Made by a program: the position numbers and the translations under genes. This document shows, one piece after another, positions 25,835 to 34,583 of a stretch of DNA of 64,000 nt. The notes below the pieces were generated by a model. The model saw only the letters and a program-made list of their open reading frames with translations, had not been told where the DNA came from and ran no database searches. Numbering within the stretch: position 1 is the first letter of the stretch; each line of letters begins with the position of its first letter. Source of the DNA: Knoellia sp. Soil729 (GTDB lineage Bacteria; Actinomycetota; Actinomycetes; Actinomycetales; Dermatophilaceae); the NCBI RefSeq assembly GCF_001427985.1, contig NZ_LMSA01000002.1, forward strand, positions 1,294,811-1,358,810, given 5' to 3'.

Positions 25835-28693
25835 ATGATCACGATCGTGACGCTGCACTTCGTCGCGGCCGCGTTGGCTCCCGTCCTCGTGCGCGTCCTG
25901 GCGCGGCGCGCCTTCGTCGTCCTCGCCCTCGTCCCGCTCGGCTCGTTCCTGTGGCTCCTGGCTCCGGCGCAGGCGGCCTTCGACGGCGAGGTGCGCACCC
26001 AGCAGGTCTCGTGGATCCCGTCGATCGACGTGCAGATCGACCTGGCGCTCACGCCGCTCAACGCGCTCATGGCCCTCGTGGTCACCGGGGTCGGCGCGCT
26101 CGTGCTGTTCTACTGCACCTGGTACTTCCGCGAGAGCGACCGCGAGCTGTGGCGCTTCTCGGCGGTGCTCACGGCCTTCGCCGGCTCGATGCTCGGGCTG
26201 GTCGTCTCGGACAACCTCTATGTGCTCTACATCTTCTGGGAGCTCACCACCGTCCTGTCGTTCCTGCTCATCGGCCACAACCCCGAGCGCCGGGCCAACC
26301 GCCGCGCGGCCATCAACGCCCTGCTCGTGACGACCTTCGGTGGGCTCGCGATGCTCATCGGGCTCTTCGTCCTCGGGCACGAGGCGGGCACCTCGCGCCT
26401 CACCGACATCGTCGCGAACCCGCCCTCGGGCACCGCGACGACGGTCGCCGTGATGCTCGTCCTCGTGGGTGCGCTGAGCAAGTCCGCACTCGTGCCCTTC
26501 CACTTCTGGCTCCCGGGCGCGATGGCCGCACCGACCCCGGTGAGCGCCTACCTCCACGCCGCGGCGATGGTCAAGGCGGGCGTCTTCCTCGTCGCCATGC
26601 TCGCGCCGGCCTTCTCCGACATCCCCGGCTGGCGGCCACTGCTCATCGTCACCGGGCTGGTGACGATGATTTTGGGTGGGCTGCGTGCGCTGCGCCAGCA
26701 CGACATCAAGCTGCTCCTGGCCTACGGCACCGTGAGCCAGCTCGGCTTCCTCGTCGCCGTCGTCGGTGCGGGCACCCGGGCGGCGGCGCTCGCGGGCCTG
26801 GGGCTGGTCCTCGCTCACGCCCTGTTCAAGTCGACGCTCTTCCTCGTCGTCGGGGTCATCGACCGCAGCACCGGGACGCGAGACCTGCGCGAGCTCACCG
26901 GCCTCTTCCGTTCGCTGCCCGTCCTGTTCGGGGCTGCGGTGCTCGCCGCCGCGTCGATGGCGGGCATCCCTCCGCTGCTCGGCTTCACGGCCAAGGAGGC
27001 CGCGCTCGCAGCCTTCCTCGACCTCGGCCAGGACGCCGACCTCGGGGCGTGGGGGCCGCTGGCGCTCGTCGGCCTCGTGGTCGGGTCCACCCTGACGGTC
27101 GCCTACACCGCGCGCTTCCTGTGGGGGGCGTTCGGGGTCAGGGACGTCACGCCGCCGCAGGTCACCGCCCCCCGCGTCGGCCTGCTGGCCGCACCCGTGG
27201 TGCTCGCGGCGCTCTCCCTCGTCGGTGGCCTCACCGGTGCTGCGCTCACCTCGCGTCTCATGGCGTATGCCGGCCAGCTCCCCTCGGGTGCCCACGAACC
27301 CAGCCTCACGCTCTGGCACGGCCTCACCCCCGCGCTGGGCCTGTCGGTCCTGGCCGTCGGCACCGGCCTCCTGCTCTGGCTCGCCCGTCGCCGGGTGTCG
27401 GCGGCCCAGGGCAAGGTCGTCGAGCGGCTGCACATCCCCGAGGCCGAGCTGGTCTACCACGGCCTGATCAGGGCCATCGACCGCCTCTCGATCGAGGTCA
27501 CCGGCCGCACGCAGCGCGGTTCGCTGCCGGTCTACCTCGGGATCATCCTGCTCGTGCTGGTCGTCGTGCCCGGCACCACGCTGGTGAGCACCTGGGACGG
27601 GGTCGGCCTGCGAGGCCCCGACAACCTGCTCCAGGTCGCCATCGTCGTGGTGGTCGTGGTGGCTGCCGTCCTCACGGTGCGCTCGCGGCGACGCCTGCGG
27701 GCCGTGCTCCTCCTCGGCGTCACCGGCTACGGCACGGCGTTGCTCTTCGTCGCCCACGGTGCCCCGGACCTCGCCCTCACGCAGGTCCTCGTCGAGACCT
27801 TCTCGCTGGTGACGTTCGTGCTCGTCATGCGCCGCCTCCCGCCGTTCTTCTCGGACCGCCCGTTCACCTCGGCCCGGCGCATCCGTGTCGCCGTCGGGTG
27901 CCTCACCGGACTGGCCGTCGGCGGCTACGCGCTGCTCGCCGCGAACGCGCGCACCGCGTCACCCGTGGGCCTCGACTTCGCCGGGCCGGCGCGGGACTAC
28001 GGGGGCGGCAACAACATCGTCAACATCACCCTTGTCGACATCCGCGTCTGGGACACCTTCGGCGAGATCGCCGTGCTCGTCGTCGCAGCGACCGGCGTCG
28101 CGAGCCTGATCTTCCTGCTCACCGACCGCGCCACCTCGCACCGCGAGAGCCGCCGCAACCGGGCCGCCGAGGACACGTCGGCCTGGCTGAGCGGGGCCGG
28201 GCTCATCGCCGACCGCCGGCGCTCGGTCGTCTTCGAGATCGTGACGCGGGTCGTCTTCCCCGTGCTCATGCTGTTCTCGATCTACCTCATGTTCGCCGGG
28301 CACAACCTGCCCGGCGGCGGCTTCGCCGGCGGCCTCATCGCCGGGCTCGCGCTCATGGTCCGCTACCTCGCGGGCGGGCGTGCTGAGCTCGACACGGCGG
28401 CTCCTGTCGACGCGGGCGTGGTCCTGGGGTCCGGCCTGGTCATCGCCGCCCTCTCCGGGGTCATCCCGGCGCTTCTGGGCCACAACGCCTTCCAGAGCGG
28501 GATCTTCGACATCCCGGCGGGGCCGTTCGGCTCGGTCCACCTCGTGACGTCCCTGTTCTTCGACATCGGTGTCTACCTCGTGGTGGTCGGCCTCTCGCTC
28601 GACGTGCTCCGCAGCCTCGGCGGCGGCATCGACAAGCAGGGCGAGGACAACGGCGACGTCGAGCCCGCCCCGACCCAGGTGACGGTCTCGTGA
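25835..28693 (+). CDS. mrpA: Mrp/Mnh Na+/H+ antiporter subunit A with fused subunit B domain
   Basis: 952 aa from ATG 25835 (GGAGG 6 nt upstream). The upstream open frame runs through the riboswitch and is not coding. The first 500 residues form the complex I ND5-like proton-channel domain (DNLYVLYIFWELTTVLSFLLI, then LVPFHFWLPGAM with the conserved Lys/His path). The middle part holds further helices. The last 150 residues are the MnhB domain (FPVLMLFSIYLMFAGHNLPG). The protein belongs to a multisubunit membrane antiporter for Na+ and pH homeostasis. A TAATTT at 25738-25743 could be the -10 of the operon. Confidence 0.95.
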   Translation: MITIVTLHFVAAALAPVLVRVLARRAFVVLALVPLGSFLWLLAPAQAAFDGEVRTQQVSWIPSIDVQIDLALTPLNALMALVVTGVGALVLFYCTWYFRESDRELWRFSAVLTAFAGSMLGLVVSDNLYVLYIFWELTTVLSFLLIGHNPERRANRRAAINALLVTTFGGLAMLIGLFVLGHEAGTSRLTDIVANPPSGTATTVAVMLVLVGALSKSALVPFHFWLPGAMAAPTPVSAYLHAAAMVKAGVFLVAMLAPAFSDIPGWRPLLIVTGLVTMILGGLRALRQHDIKLLLAYGTVSQLGFLVAVVGAGTRAAALAGLGLVLAHALFKSTLFLVVGVIDRSTGTRDLRELTGLFRSLPVLFGAAVLAAASMAGIPPLLGFTAKEAALAAFLDLGQDADLGAWGPLALVGLVVGSTLTVAYTARFLWGAFGVRDVTPPQVTAPRVGLLAAPVVLAALSLVGGLTGAALTSRLMAYAGQLPSGAHEPSLTLWHGLTPALGLSVLAVGTGLLLWLARRRVSAAQGKVVERLHIPEAELVYHGLIRAIDRLSIEVTGRTQRGSLPVYLGIILLVLVVVPGTTLVSTWDGVGLRGPDNLLQVAIVVVVVVAAVLTVRSRRRLRAVLLLGVTGYGTALLFVAHGAPDLALTQVLVETFSLVTFVLVMRRLPPFFSDRPFTSARRIRVAVGCLTGLAVGGYALLAANARTASPVGLDFAGPARDYGGGNNIVNITLVDIRVWDTFGEIAVLVVAATGVASLIFLLTDRATSHRESRRNRAAEDTSAWLSGAGLIADRRRSVVFEIVTRVVFPVLMLFSIYLMFAGHNLPGGGFAGGLIAGLALMVRYLAGGRAELDTAAPVDAGVVLGSGLVIAALSGVIPALLGHNAFQSGIFDIPAGPFGSVHLVTSLFFDIGVYLVVVGLSLDVLRSLGGGIDKQGEDNGDVEPAPTQVTVS

Positions 28694-29184
28694 GCACCAA
28701 CGTCGTCCTCGTCGTCGCCATCGTCGTGCTCGTCGCCTGCGGCACCACGCTCGTCCTCGAGCGCAGCCTCACCCGCATCCTCGTGGGGTTCGTCATGCTC
28801 GGCAACGGCGTCAACCTCGTCTTCCTCGTCGCCTCCGGTGAGGCAGGCAGTGCCCCGATCATCGGCAGCAGCGACGAGCCCATGACCGACCCGCTGCCGC
28901 AGGCGATGGTGCTCACGGCGATCGTCATCACCCTGGGGGTCACCGCCTTCGGGCTCGCCCTGGCCTACCGGGCGTGGCAGCTCACGGGGCACGACGACGT
29001 GCAGGACGACGTCGAGGACGACCTCGTGACCCGCCGGGCCGACCTCGACCACCCATCGGCCTCCTTCGACGACGTCACCGCCGGGATGCCCGACGAGGAG
29101 GGCGAGGACGAGCCGGAGCCGACCCCGCAGGTGGGCGGACGGCATACCGACGAAGGAACGCACCCACGGGAGGAGGCGAGATGA
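28690..29184 (+). CDS. mrpC: Mrp antiporter subunit C
   Basis: 164 aa from GTG 28690, overlapping the mrpA stop by 4 nt. NuoK-like three-helix subunit: VVLVVAIVVLVACGTTLVL, LVGFVMLGNGVNLVFLVASG, and DPLPQAMVLTAIVITLGVTA, the MnhC signature. The C-terminal 60 residues are a strongly acidic tail (EDEPEPTP) not needed in other species. It overlaps mrpD by 4 nt. Confidence 0.94.
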   Translation: MSTNVVLVVAIVVLVACGTTLVLERSLTRILVGFVMLGNGVNLVFLVASGEAGSAPIIGSSDEPMTDPLPQAMVLTAIVITLGVTAFGLALAYRAWQLTGHDDVQDDVEDDLVTRRADLDHPSASFDDVTAGMPDEEGEDEPEPTPQVGGRHTDEGTHPREEAR

Positions 29185-30776
29185 CCCAGATCGTCGTCCT
29201 GCCCGTCCTGCTGCCGCTGCTCGGCGCCGGGCTCTGCCTCGTCTTCGGCCGCTCGGCCGCCGCCCAGCGGATCATCTCGGTCGTCGTGCTGGGTGCGGTC
29301 GTCGTGACCGCCGCGACCCTGCTGGTGCGCTCGGACCGCTACGGACCGCAGTCGGTCTCCATCGGCGGCTGGGGACCGGACATCGGCATCTCCCTCGTGG
29401 CGGACCGCCTGTCGGCCCTGATGCTCCTCGTGTCGACGTTCGTCACCCTGTGCGTCCTGCTCTACTCCTTCGGGCAGGGCATCGTCGAGTACGGCCGCGA
29501 GACACCGCTGTCGGTGTTCCACCCGACGTTCCTCGTCCTCAGCGCCGGGGTGTCCAACGCCTTCCTGTCCGCGGACCTGTTCAACCTGTTCGTCGGCTTC
29601 GAGGTCCTGCTCGCAGCGAGCTACGTGCTCATCACCCTCGGTGGCACCGAGGCACGCATTCGCGCGGGCACGATCTACGTCATCGTCAGCCTCATCTCGT
29701 CGACGATCTTCCTCATCGCCCTCGCCTGCATCTATGCGGCGACCGGCACGGTGAACTTCGCCGAGCTGGCCATCCGCCTGGGCGAGCTGCCGCCCGGGGT
29801 CGCACAGATGCTGCAGCTGCTCCTGCTCGTGACGTTCTGCATCAAGGCGGCCGTCTTCCCGCTGTCCGCGTGGCTGCCCGACTCCTATCCCACCGCGCCC
29901 GCCCCGGTGACCGCGGTGTTCGCGGGCCTGCTCACCAAGGTCGGCATCTATGCGATCGTCCGCACGCAGACGTTGCTGTTCCCCGGGGACGGGCTGCGCG
30001 GGCTGCTCCTGTGGGCGTCGATCCTCACGATGGTCATCGGCATCCTGGGCGCCGTCGCGCAGTCGGACATCAAGCGCATCCTGTCCTTCACCCTCGTCAG
30101 CCACATCGGCTTCATGCTCTTCGGCATCGCCTACGCGACCCAGCTCGGCCTCTCGGGCGCGATCTTCTACATCGCCCACCACATCACCGTGCAGACCGTG
30201 CTGTTCCTCATCGCCGGCCTCATCGAGTACCGCAGCGGCACGACGAACCTCAGCCGGCTGGGTGGGCTGGCCCGGTCCGCACCCCTGCTCTCGGTCCTCT
30301 TCTTCGTCCCGGCGATGAACCTCGCCGGCATCCCGCCGTTCTCGGGCTTCCTGGGCAAGGTGGCCCTGGGTCAGGCGGGGATCGCGGCAGGCGACTGGCT
30401 CGCGATCACCGCGGTGGTCGCGTCCATCGTCACCAGCCTGCTCACCCTCTATGCCATCGTCAAGGTGTGGAACCGCGCGTTCTGGCAGCCGGTGGACCCG
30501 GACGCCGAGCACGAGGACGAGGACATCTGGTCGCACGGCCCGCTGCACGGCCACGAGCAGGTCTCCACCGGCACCCAGGTCACGACCATGTGGGAGAAGG
30601 TCGCCACGGAGCAGCGCATCCCGTTGTCGATGGGACTGCCCACCGTCCTGCTCGTGGCCTTCAGCGTGGGGCTGACCGTCTTTGCCGGGCCCCTGTTCGC
30701 GATCACTGACCGGGCCGGCGCCGAGCTCCTGCAGCGCACTCCCTACATCTCCGCGGTCCTCGGGGACCAGCGATGA
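29181..30776 (+). CDS. mrpD: Mrp antiporter subunit D
   Basis: 531 aa from ATG 29181 with GGGAGGAGG upstream. ND2/NuoN-like antiporter subunit with about 14 transmembrane helices. The proton-pathway residues are in LFNLFVGFEVLLAASYVLI (membrane Glu) and FCIKAAVFPLSAWLPDSYPT (membrane Lys). A cytoplasmic charged loop (DPDAEHEDEDIWSHGPLHGH) occurs near the C-terminus and is His/Asp/Glu-rich. It works with MrpA in the same complex. Confidence 0.95.
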   Translation: MTQIVVLPVLLPLLGAGLCLVFGRSAAAQRIISVVVLGAVVVTAATLLVRSDRYGPQSVSIGGWGPDIGISLVADRLSALMLLVSTFVTLCVLLYSFGQGIVEYGRETPLSVFHPTFLVLSAGVSNAFLSADLFNLFVGFEVLLAASYVLITLGGTEARIRAGTIYVIVSLISSTIFLIALACIYAATGTVNFAELAIRLGELPPGVAQMLQLLLLVTFCIKAAVFPLSAWLPDSYPTAPAPVTAVFAGLLTKVGIYAIVRTQTLLFPGDGLRGLLLWASILTMVIGILGAVAQSDIKRILSFTLVSHIGFMLFGIAYATQLGLSGAIFYIAHHITVQTVLFLIAGLIEYRSGTTNLSRLGGLARSAPLLSVLFFVPAMNLAGIPPFSGFLGKVALGQAGIAAGDWLAITAVVASIVTSLLTLYAIVKVWNRAFWQPVDPDAEHEDEDIWSHGPLHGHEQVSTGTQVTTMWEKVATEQRIPLSMGLPTVLLVAFSVGLTVFAGPLFAITDRAGAELLQRTPYISAVLGDQR

Positions 30777-31297
30777 GGCGCGCGTGGCCGGTGGTGCTCA
30801 TCCTCACGGTCGTGTGGATCCTCCTCTGGGGAGCGGTGACGCCGACCATCGTCGTCGGTGGCGTGCTGGCAGCAGTGGCCGTCGTGGCGGTCTTCCCGTT
30901 CCCCACCGCTCCGTGGACGTGGGTCGTGCGTCCGTGGCCGACCCTGGTGCTGGCCGCGCGGTTCCTCTGGGACCTGGTCCGGGCGAGCATCGAGGTGTCG
31001 TGGTTCGCCCTGCGACCGAGCGGGTCACCTCCGAGCGCGCTGCTGCGCATCGACCTGCGCTCCCGATCTGAGCTGCTCATGACGATCACCTCGGAGCTGG
31101 TGTGCCTGGTCCCCGGTTCGCTGCTCGTCGAGCTCGACGCCGAGCAGGGCGCCATCTATGTCCACGTCATGTCGGCGGCCTCCGACGCCGACATCGAGAG
31201 CTTCCGCCGGTCGGTCCTCGACCAGGAGCAGCGGGTCGTCAGGGCGTTCGGCCCTCGTGCGGAGCGTGACGCAGTCTGTGGTGGGGAGCCGTCATGA
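30773..31297 (+). CDS. mrpE: Mrp antiporter subunit E
   Basis: 174 aa, MnhE family. Two N-terminal helices (VVLILTVVWILLWGAVTPTI and VVGGVLAAVAVVAVFPF), then ALRPSGSPPSALLRIDLRSR and the conserved LVCLVPGSLLVELDAEQGAI. It overlaps the neighbours by 4 nt on each side. Confidence 0.93.
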   Translation: MRRAWPVVLILTVVWILLWGAVTPTIVVGGVLAAVAVVAVFPFPTAPWTWVVRPWPTLVLAARFLWDLVRASIEVSWFALRPSGSPPSALLRIDLRSRSELLMTITSELVCLVPGSLLVELDAEQGAIYVHVMSAASDADIESFRRSVLDQEQRVVRAFGPRAERDAVCGGEPS

Positions 31298-31590
31298 TCG
31301 TCGTCGGGTTCATCTGTGCCGGCTTCCTCGCCGTGAGCGGGATCCTCTGCCTCGTCCGTGTCGTGCGGGGACCGTCGATGCTCGACCGCACGGTTGCCAC
31401 CGACGTGTTCGTCGCCGCCACCGTGGGAGCCGTGGGGGTGCATGCCGCCGTCGGCCGCTACTCGAGCACGGTCTCGGTGCTGCTCGCCCTCTCGCTCGTG
31501 GGCTTCCTGGGCTCGGTGAGCATCGCCCGCTTCGCAGCCCGGGACGGCGACGGCAGGCCGCGCCGCGTGGACGACGGAGGGAAGAAATGA
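31294..31590 (+). CDS. mrpF: Mrp antiporter subunit F
   Basis: 98 aa, three transmembrane helices. The MnhF signature VRGPSMLDRTVATDVFVA lies between helix 1 and helix 2. It overlaps mrpE and mrpG by 4 nt each (ATGA). Confidence 0.93.
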   Translation: MIVVGFICAGFLAVSGILCLVRVVRGPSMLDRTVATDVFVAATVGAVGVHAAVGRYSSTVSVLLALSLVGFLGSVSIARFAARDGDGRPRRVDDGGKK

Positions 31591-32021
31591 CCGACGTCAT
31601 CGCCGGGGCCTGCCTCATCGTGGGCTCCCTGCTCGCCCTCCTCGCCGGCATCGGGCTGGTGCGCTTCCCCGACGTGCTCACCCGCATGCACGGGGCCACC
31701 AAGCCGCAGACCCTCGGCGTCCTGCTCATCCTGTTGGGCCTGGCGCTGCGCGTCGAGGACCGCAGCGTCCTGGCGGTCATCGCCCTGGCGGCGGTCTTCC
31801 AGCTCGTCACGGCACCGGTGTCGGCGCACATGCTCGGCCGAGCAGCGCTGCGGGCCGGGCACATCGACCGGACGCGGCTCACCCGCGACGACCTGCTCGA
31901 GCACGAGCGGTCGACAGGCGTGCGGGCGCGGCCGGGGCCGCTGCCAGAGGTGGGGCGGGACGCGGCGCCTGACGCGGCGCCTGACGCGGAGCCGCGGCGG
32001 GACGCGCGGCCGCAGCGCTGA
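31587..32021 (+). CDS. mrpG: Mrp antiporter subunit G
   Basis: 144 aa from ATG 31587 (GGAGGGA upstream). MnhG/PhaG family: GIGLVRFPDVLTRMHGATKP with TLGVLLILLGLALRV, then FQLVTAPVSAHMLGRAA. The C-terminal 45 residues are a variable tail with a short tandem Pro-Asp-Ala repeat (DAAPDAAPDA) encoded by a 12-bp direct repeat. It is the last gene of a complete mrp operon. Confidence 0.93.
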   Translation: MTDVIAGACLIVGSLLALLAGIGLVRFPDVLTRMHGATKPQTLGVLLILLGLALRVEDRSVLAVIALAAVFQLVTAPVSAHMLGRAALRAGHIDRTRLTRDDLLEHERSTGVRARPGPLPEVGRDAAPDAAPDAEPRRDARPQR

Positions 32022-32111
32022 TCCGCCGCCTGCACCGTGGCTGGACCCGGCACACTGGCCGGTATCGCCCAGCCACCGACACGGCGTGCCGAAGGCTGCT
32101 TGACTGCGGGG

Positions 32112-32771
32112 ATGGACTGGCCGCTGCTCGCCTCGCTGGACCCCCCGGCGCGTGAGGCGCTGCTGGCCAGCACCCGGGTCAGGACGTTCGCCAAGGGCGA
32201 GACCCTCGTGCATGCCGACGACGCGGCCGACAGCCTGCACCTCGTCGAGGCCGGTCGGGTGGCCGTGAGGGTCTCGACGCCGGACGGCGACACCGCCATC
32301 CTCAACGTGCTGGGGCCGGGCGACTACTTCGGCGAGCTGTCGCTGCTCGGGCCGAAGGCGGTGCGCTCGGCGAGCATCGTCGCCCTCGAGCCCGTCCGCA
32401 CAAGGGCCCTGTCCGCCGCCGCCTTCACCAGGTTGCGGGCCGCGAACCGGTCCGCCGAGCAGCTGTTGCTCAGCCTGCTCGCCCGTCGCGTGGAGGAGCT
32501 GTCGGACCGTCTCGTCGAGGTGATGTATGCCGGCATGGACGTTCGCGTGAGCCGTCGCCTCGCGGAGCTGGCCGAGACCTACGCGGCCGCGCCGACTGGG
32601 CCGGTCGTCATCCCCCTCACGCAGGACCACCTCGCGGGACTGGTCGGCGGCACCCGGCCGAGCGTCAACCAGGTGCTTCAGCGACTGGCCGCGCTCGGGG
32701 TGGTGGAGCTCGGGCGGGGCCGGATCACGGTGCTCGACCGCGACGGGCTCAGACGGCCAGGCGGCGGCTGA
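32112..32771 (+). CDS. CRP/FNR-family transcriptional regulator
   Basis: 219 aa from ATG 32112; a GTG at 32037 would add 25 residues of low family similarity. The N-terminal cyclic-nucleotide-binding fold (about 10-115) has GDTAILNVLGPGDYFGELSL and a phosphate-binding-cassette-like RSASIVALE. The C-terminal winged HTH (about 145-215) ends in GLVGGTRPSVNQVLQRLAAL, the recognition helix pattern of Crp proteins. It lies 90 nt after mrpG on the same strand and may be read through from it. It is convergent with, and overlaps by 23 nt, the MFS-cNMP fusion gene. The ligand (cAMP or other) is not certain. Confidence 0.87.
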   Translation: MDWPLLASLDPPAREALLASTRVRTFAKGETLVHADDAADSLHLVEAGRVAVRVSTPDGDTAILNVLGPGDYFGELSLLGPKAVRSASIVALEPVRTRALSAAAFTRLRAANRSAEQLLLSLLARRVEELSDRLVEVMYAGMDVRVSRRLAELAETYAAAPTGPVVIPLTQDHLAGLVGGTRPSVNQVLQRLAALGVVELGRGRITVLDRDGLRRPGGG

Positions 32772-34434
32772 CGATCTCCTCGGCGGCACGGTTGGCCTCG
32801 CCGATCCCGCTCACGGCCTCGAGGAAGTCGTCGCGGTCGAGGGCGAGCAGCTCGCTGGGCTGGACAGCCGTGACGGTCGCCGTGCGGGGGACGTCGCGGA
32901 TGAGGCCGATCTCGCCGAAGAAGTCCCCGGTGGACTCGACCCGCAGGACCCGGCCCTGCGAGGTGACCTCGACGGCGCCGGACCGGATGACATAGAAGCG
33001 GTCCGAGGTCTCGCCCTCGCGGACCACGACGTCCCCGCTCGCGGCGCTCACGGTCACCAGCTTGCGGGCCAGGGTCTCGAGCGTGGGCGGGGCGAGCGGC
33101 GCAAAGATCTCGAGCGAGCGCAGCAGGCCGAGGTGCTCGGGCTCGGTGAGCCGGGCATCGAGCCTGCGCACCGTCCGCAGCGTGGTGAGGGTGTAGCCGG
33201 CGACGAGCACTCCGACCGCCCCCATCGCCGGTCGGAAGCCGATGCCGTGGATGAGGGCCGGGGCGACGGCCGCACCCAGCGCCATGGCCCCGATGAGGGC
33301 GCTCTCGACCGCGCCGTAGACGCGGGAGATGACCGCGTCGGACGCCAGTCGCTGGGGGATGGTCTCCAGCCCGAGGTTGACCCAGGGGTCGGCCAGGCCG
33401 ATGACGGCGAGCGCCCCGAACACGGTCACCGGCGACGGGAAGAGGGCCAGGGCGATCATGGGCAACGACCAGCCGAGGACGCCCGTCGCCATGTCCTGGC
33501 CGAGCTTGCCCTTGCTCACCCGCGTCAGGACGACGAGGCCACCCAACGTCGTGCCCGCACCCATGAGCGCATTGAGCACCCCCACCCCGGCGGCCCCGGT
33601 CTTGAGCAGGTCGACGGCGATCACCACGGTGAAGACGGTGAGCGTGCCCCACACGAAGCCCTGTGCCGCCGCGAGCAGGGCCACGGTGCGGAGGTCGCGG
33701 TCACGACCGACGAAGGTGAACCCAGCGGCGAGCTCCGCGAAGAAGCCCGGGGCGCGCTCGCCAGAGCTCGCCGCGCTCGCCCCCTCCGGGTTCTCGGAGT
33801 CGGGGTCCGCCACGTCGACGGAGAGCTTGCGTGGTCGCACCCCGGAGACGAGGAGGATCGACCACAGGTAGGTCGCCACGTTGACCCAGATGGCCGTGGA
33901 GACGTCGAACCTCCCGACGAGCAGGGCGCCCAGCGCGGGGCCGAGGAAGACCGCGATGTTCTCGAGGTTCGACGCCACCGCGTTGGAGGCGGTCAGCTCG
34001 TCGGGACGGTCGACCAGCTGCGGGATGAGCCCGACCTGGGCCGAGCGGAAGGGCGCGCCCACCACGGCCACGACGATGCCCAGGACGTAGACGAGGAGGG
34101 ACGGACCATCGGTCATGATGAGGATGGCCCCGATCGACACCAGGATCGCGCGGATGACGTCGGTGGCGATCATGAAGGTCCGGCGCGGCACCTTGTCGGC
34201 GATGACCGAACCGAGCGGTCCGGCGACCGCAACGGCGATGAACCGCGCCGCGGTGAACGCTCCGACGGCAGCGGCTCCACCGTCGGTGTAGGCCCACACG
34301 GTGAGGGCCGTCGCCTGGGCCCAGTCGCCGATGACGGACGCGAAGAAAGCCAGCTGCACGCGGCGGAGGTTGCCGTTGGCCAGGACCCTGCGTACCGAGC
34401 TCCTGGTGCTCTCCTCAGCTGCTGTGGTGGTCAT
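32749..34434 (-). CDS. MFS transporter fused to a C-terminal cyclic-nucleotide-binding domain
   Basis: 561 aa. Residues about 20-415 are a 12-helix major facilitator (for example GDWAQATALTVWAYTDGG and IADKVPRR, the loop motif between helices 2 and 3). Residues about 425-550 are a complete cNMP-binding domain: FAPLAPPTLETLARKLV, GDVVVREGETSDRFYVIRSG, and the phosphate cassette FFGEIGLIRDVPRTATV with the conserved Glu and Arg. So transport may be gated by a nucleotide or sensed signal. The substrate is unknown. Expression is probably leaderless: TAGCCT lies 6 nt before ATG 34434. Its 3' end overlaps the convergent CRP-like gene. Confidence 0.9.
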   Translation of the reverse strand: MTTTAAEESTRSSVRRVLANGNLRRVQLAFFASVIGDWAQATALTVWAYTDGGAAAVGAFTAARFIAVAVAGPLGSVIADKVPRRTFMIATDVIRAILVSIGAILIMTDGPSLLVYVLGIVVAVVGAPFRSAQVGLIPQLVDRPDELTASNAVASNLENIAVFLGPALGALLVGRFDVSTAIWVNVATYLWSILLVSGVRPRKLSVDVADPDSENPEGASAASSGERAPGFFAELAAGFTFVGRDRDLRTVALLAAAQGFVWGTLTVFTVVIAVDLLKTGAAGVGVLNALMGAGTTLGGLVVLTRVSKGKLGQDMATGVLGWSLPMIALALFPSPVTVFGALAVIGLADPWVNLGLETIPQRLASDAVISRVYGAVESALIGAMALGAAVAPALIHGIGFRPAMGAVGVLVAGYTLTTLRTVRRLDARLTEPEHLGLLRSLEIFAPLAPPTLETLARKLVTVSAASGDVVVREGETSDRFYVIRSGAVEVTSQGRVLRVESTGDFFGEIGLIRDVPRTATVTAVQPSELLALDRDDFLEAVSGIGEANRAAEEIVSRRLAV

Positions 34435-34526
34435 GCTCGGAGGCTAGAACTCCCAGACTCGCCCCTCTGTTCGATTGCCGACACTGCGGGGAGTCGGCGG
34501 CCTCGACCGTGGGCCCGGACGACGAA

Positions 34527-34558
34527 GCCGGGTGGTCCGGCGAAGGGGACCACCCGGC
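34527..34558 (-). terminator. Terminator after the desaturase gene
   Basis: Perfect 12-bp stem 34527-34538/34547-34558 (GCCGGGTGGTCC), 26 nt after the desaturase stop; a CGGCATAC word starts inside it (34555). Confidence 0.7.
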
Positions 34559-34583
34559 ATACGGGATCGTCGTTGTCGTCGCT

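Noticed and set aside
25793-30554. Long minus-strand frames opposite mrpA and mrpD
   Set aside because: Low-complexity Arg/Glu/Asp/His-rich shadows of membrane genes, not proteins.
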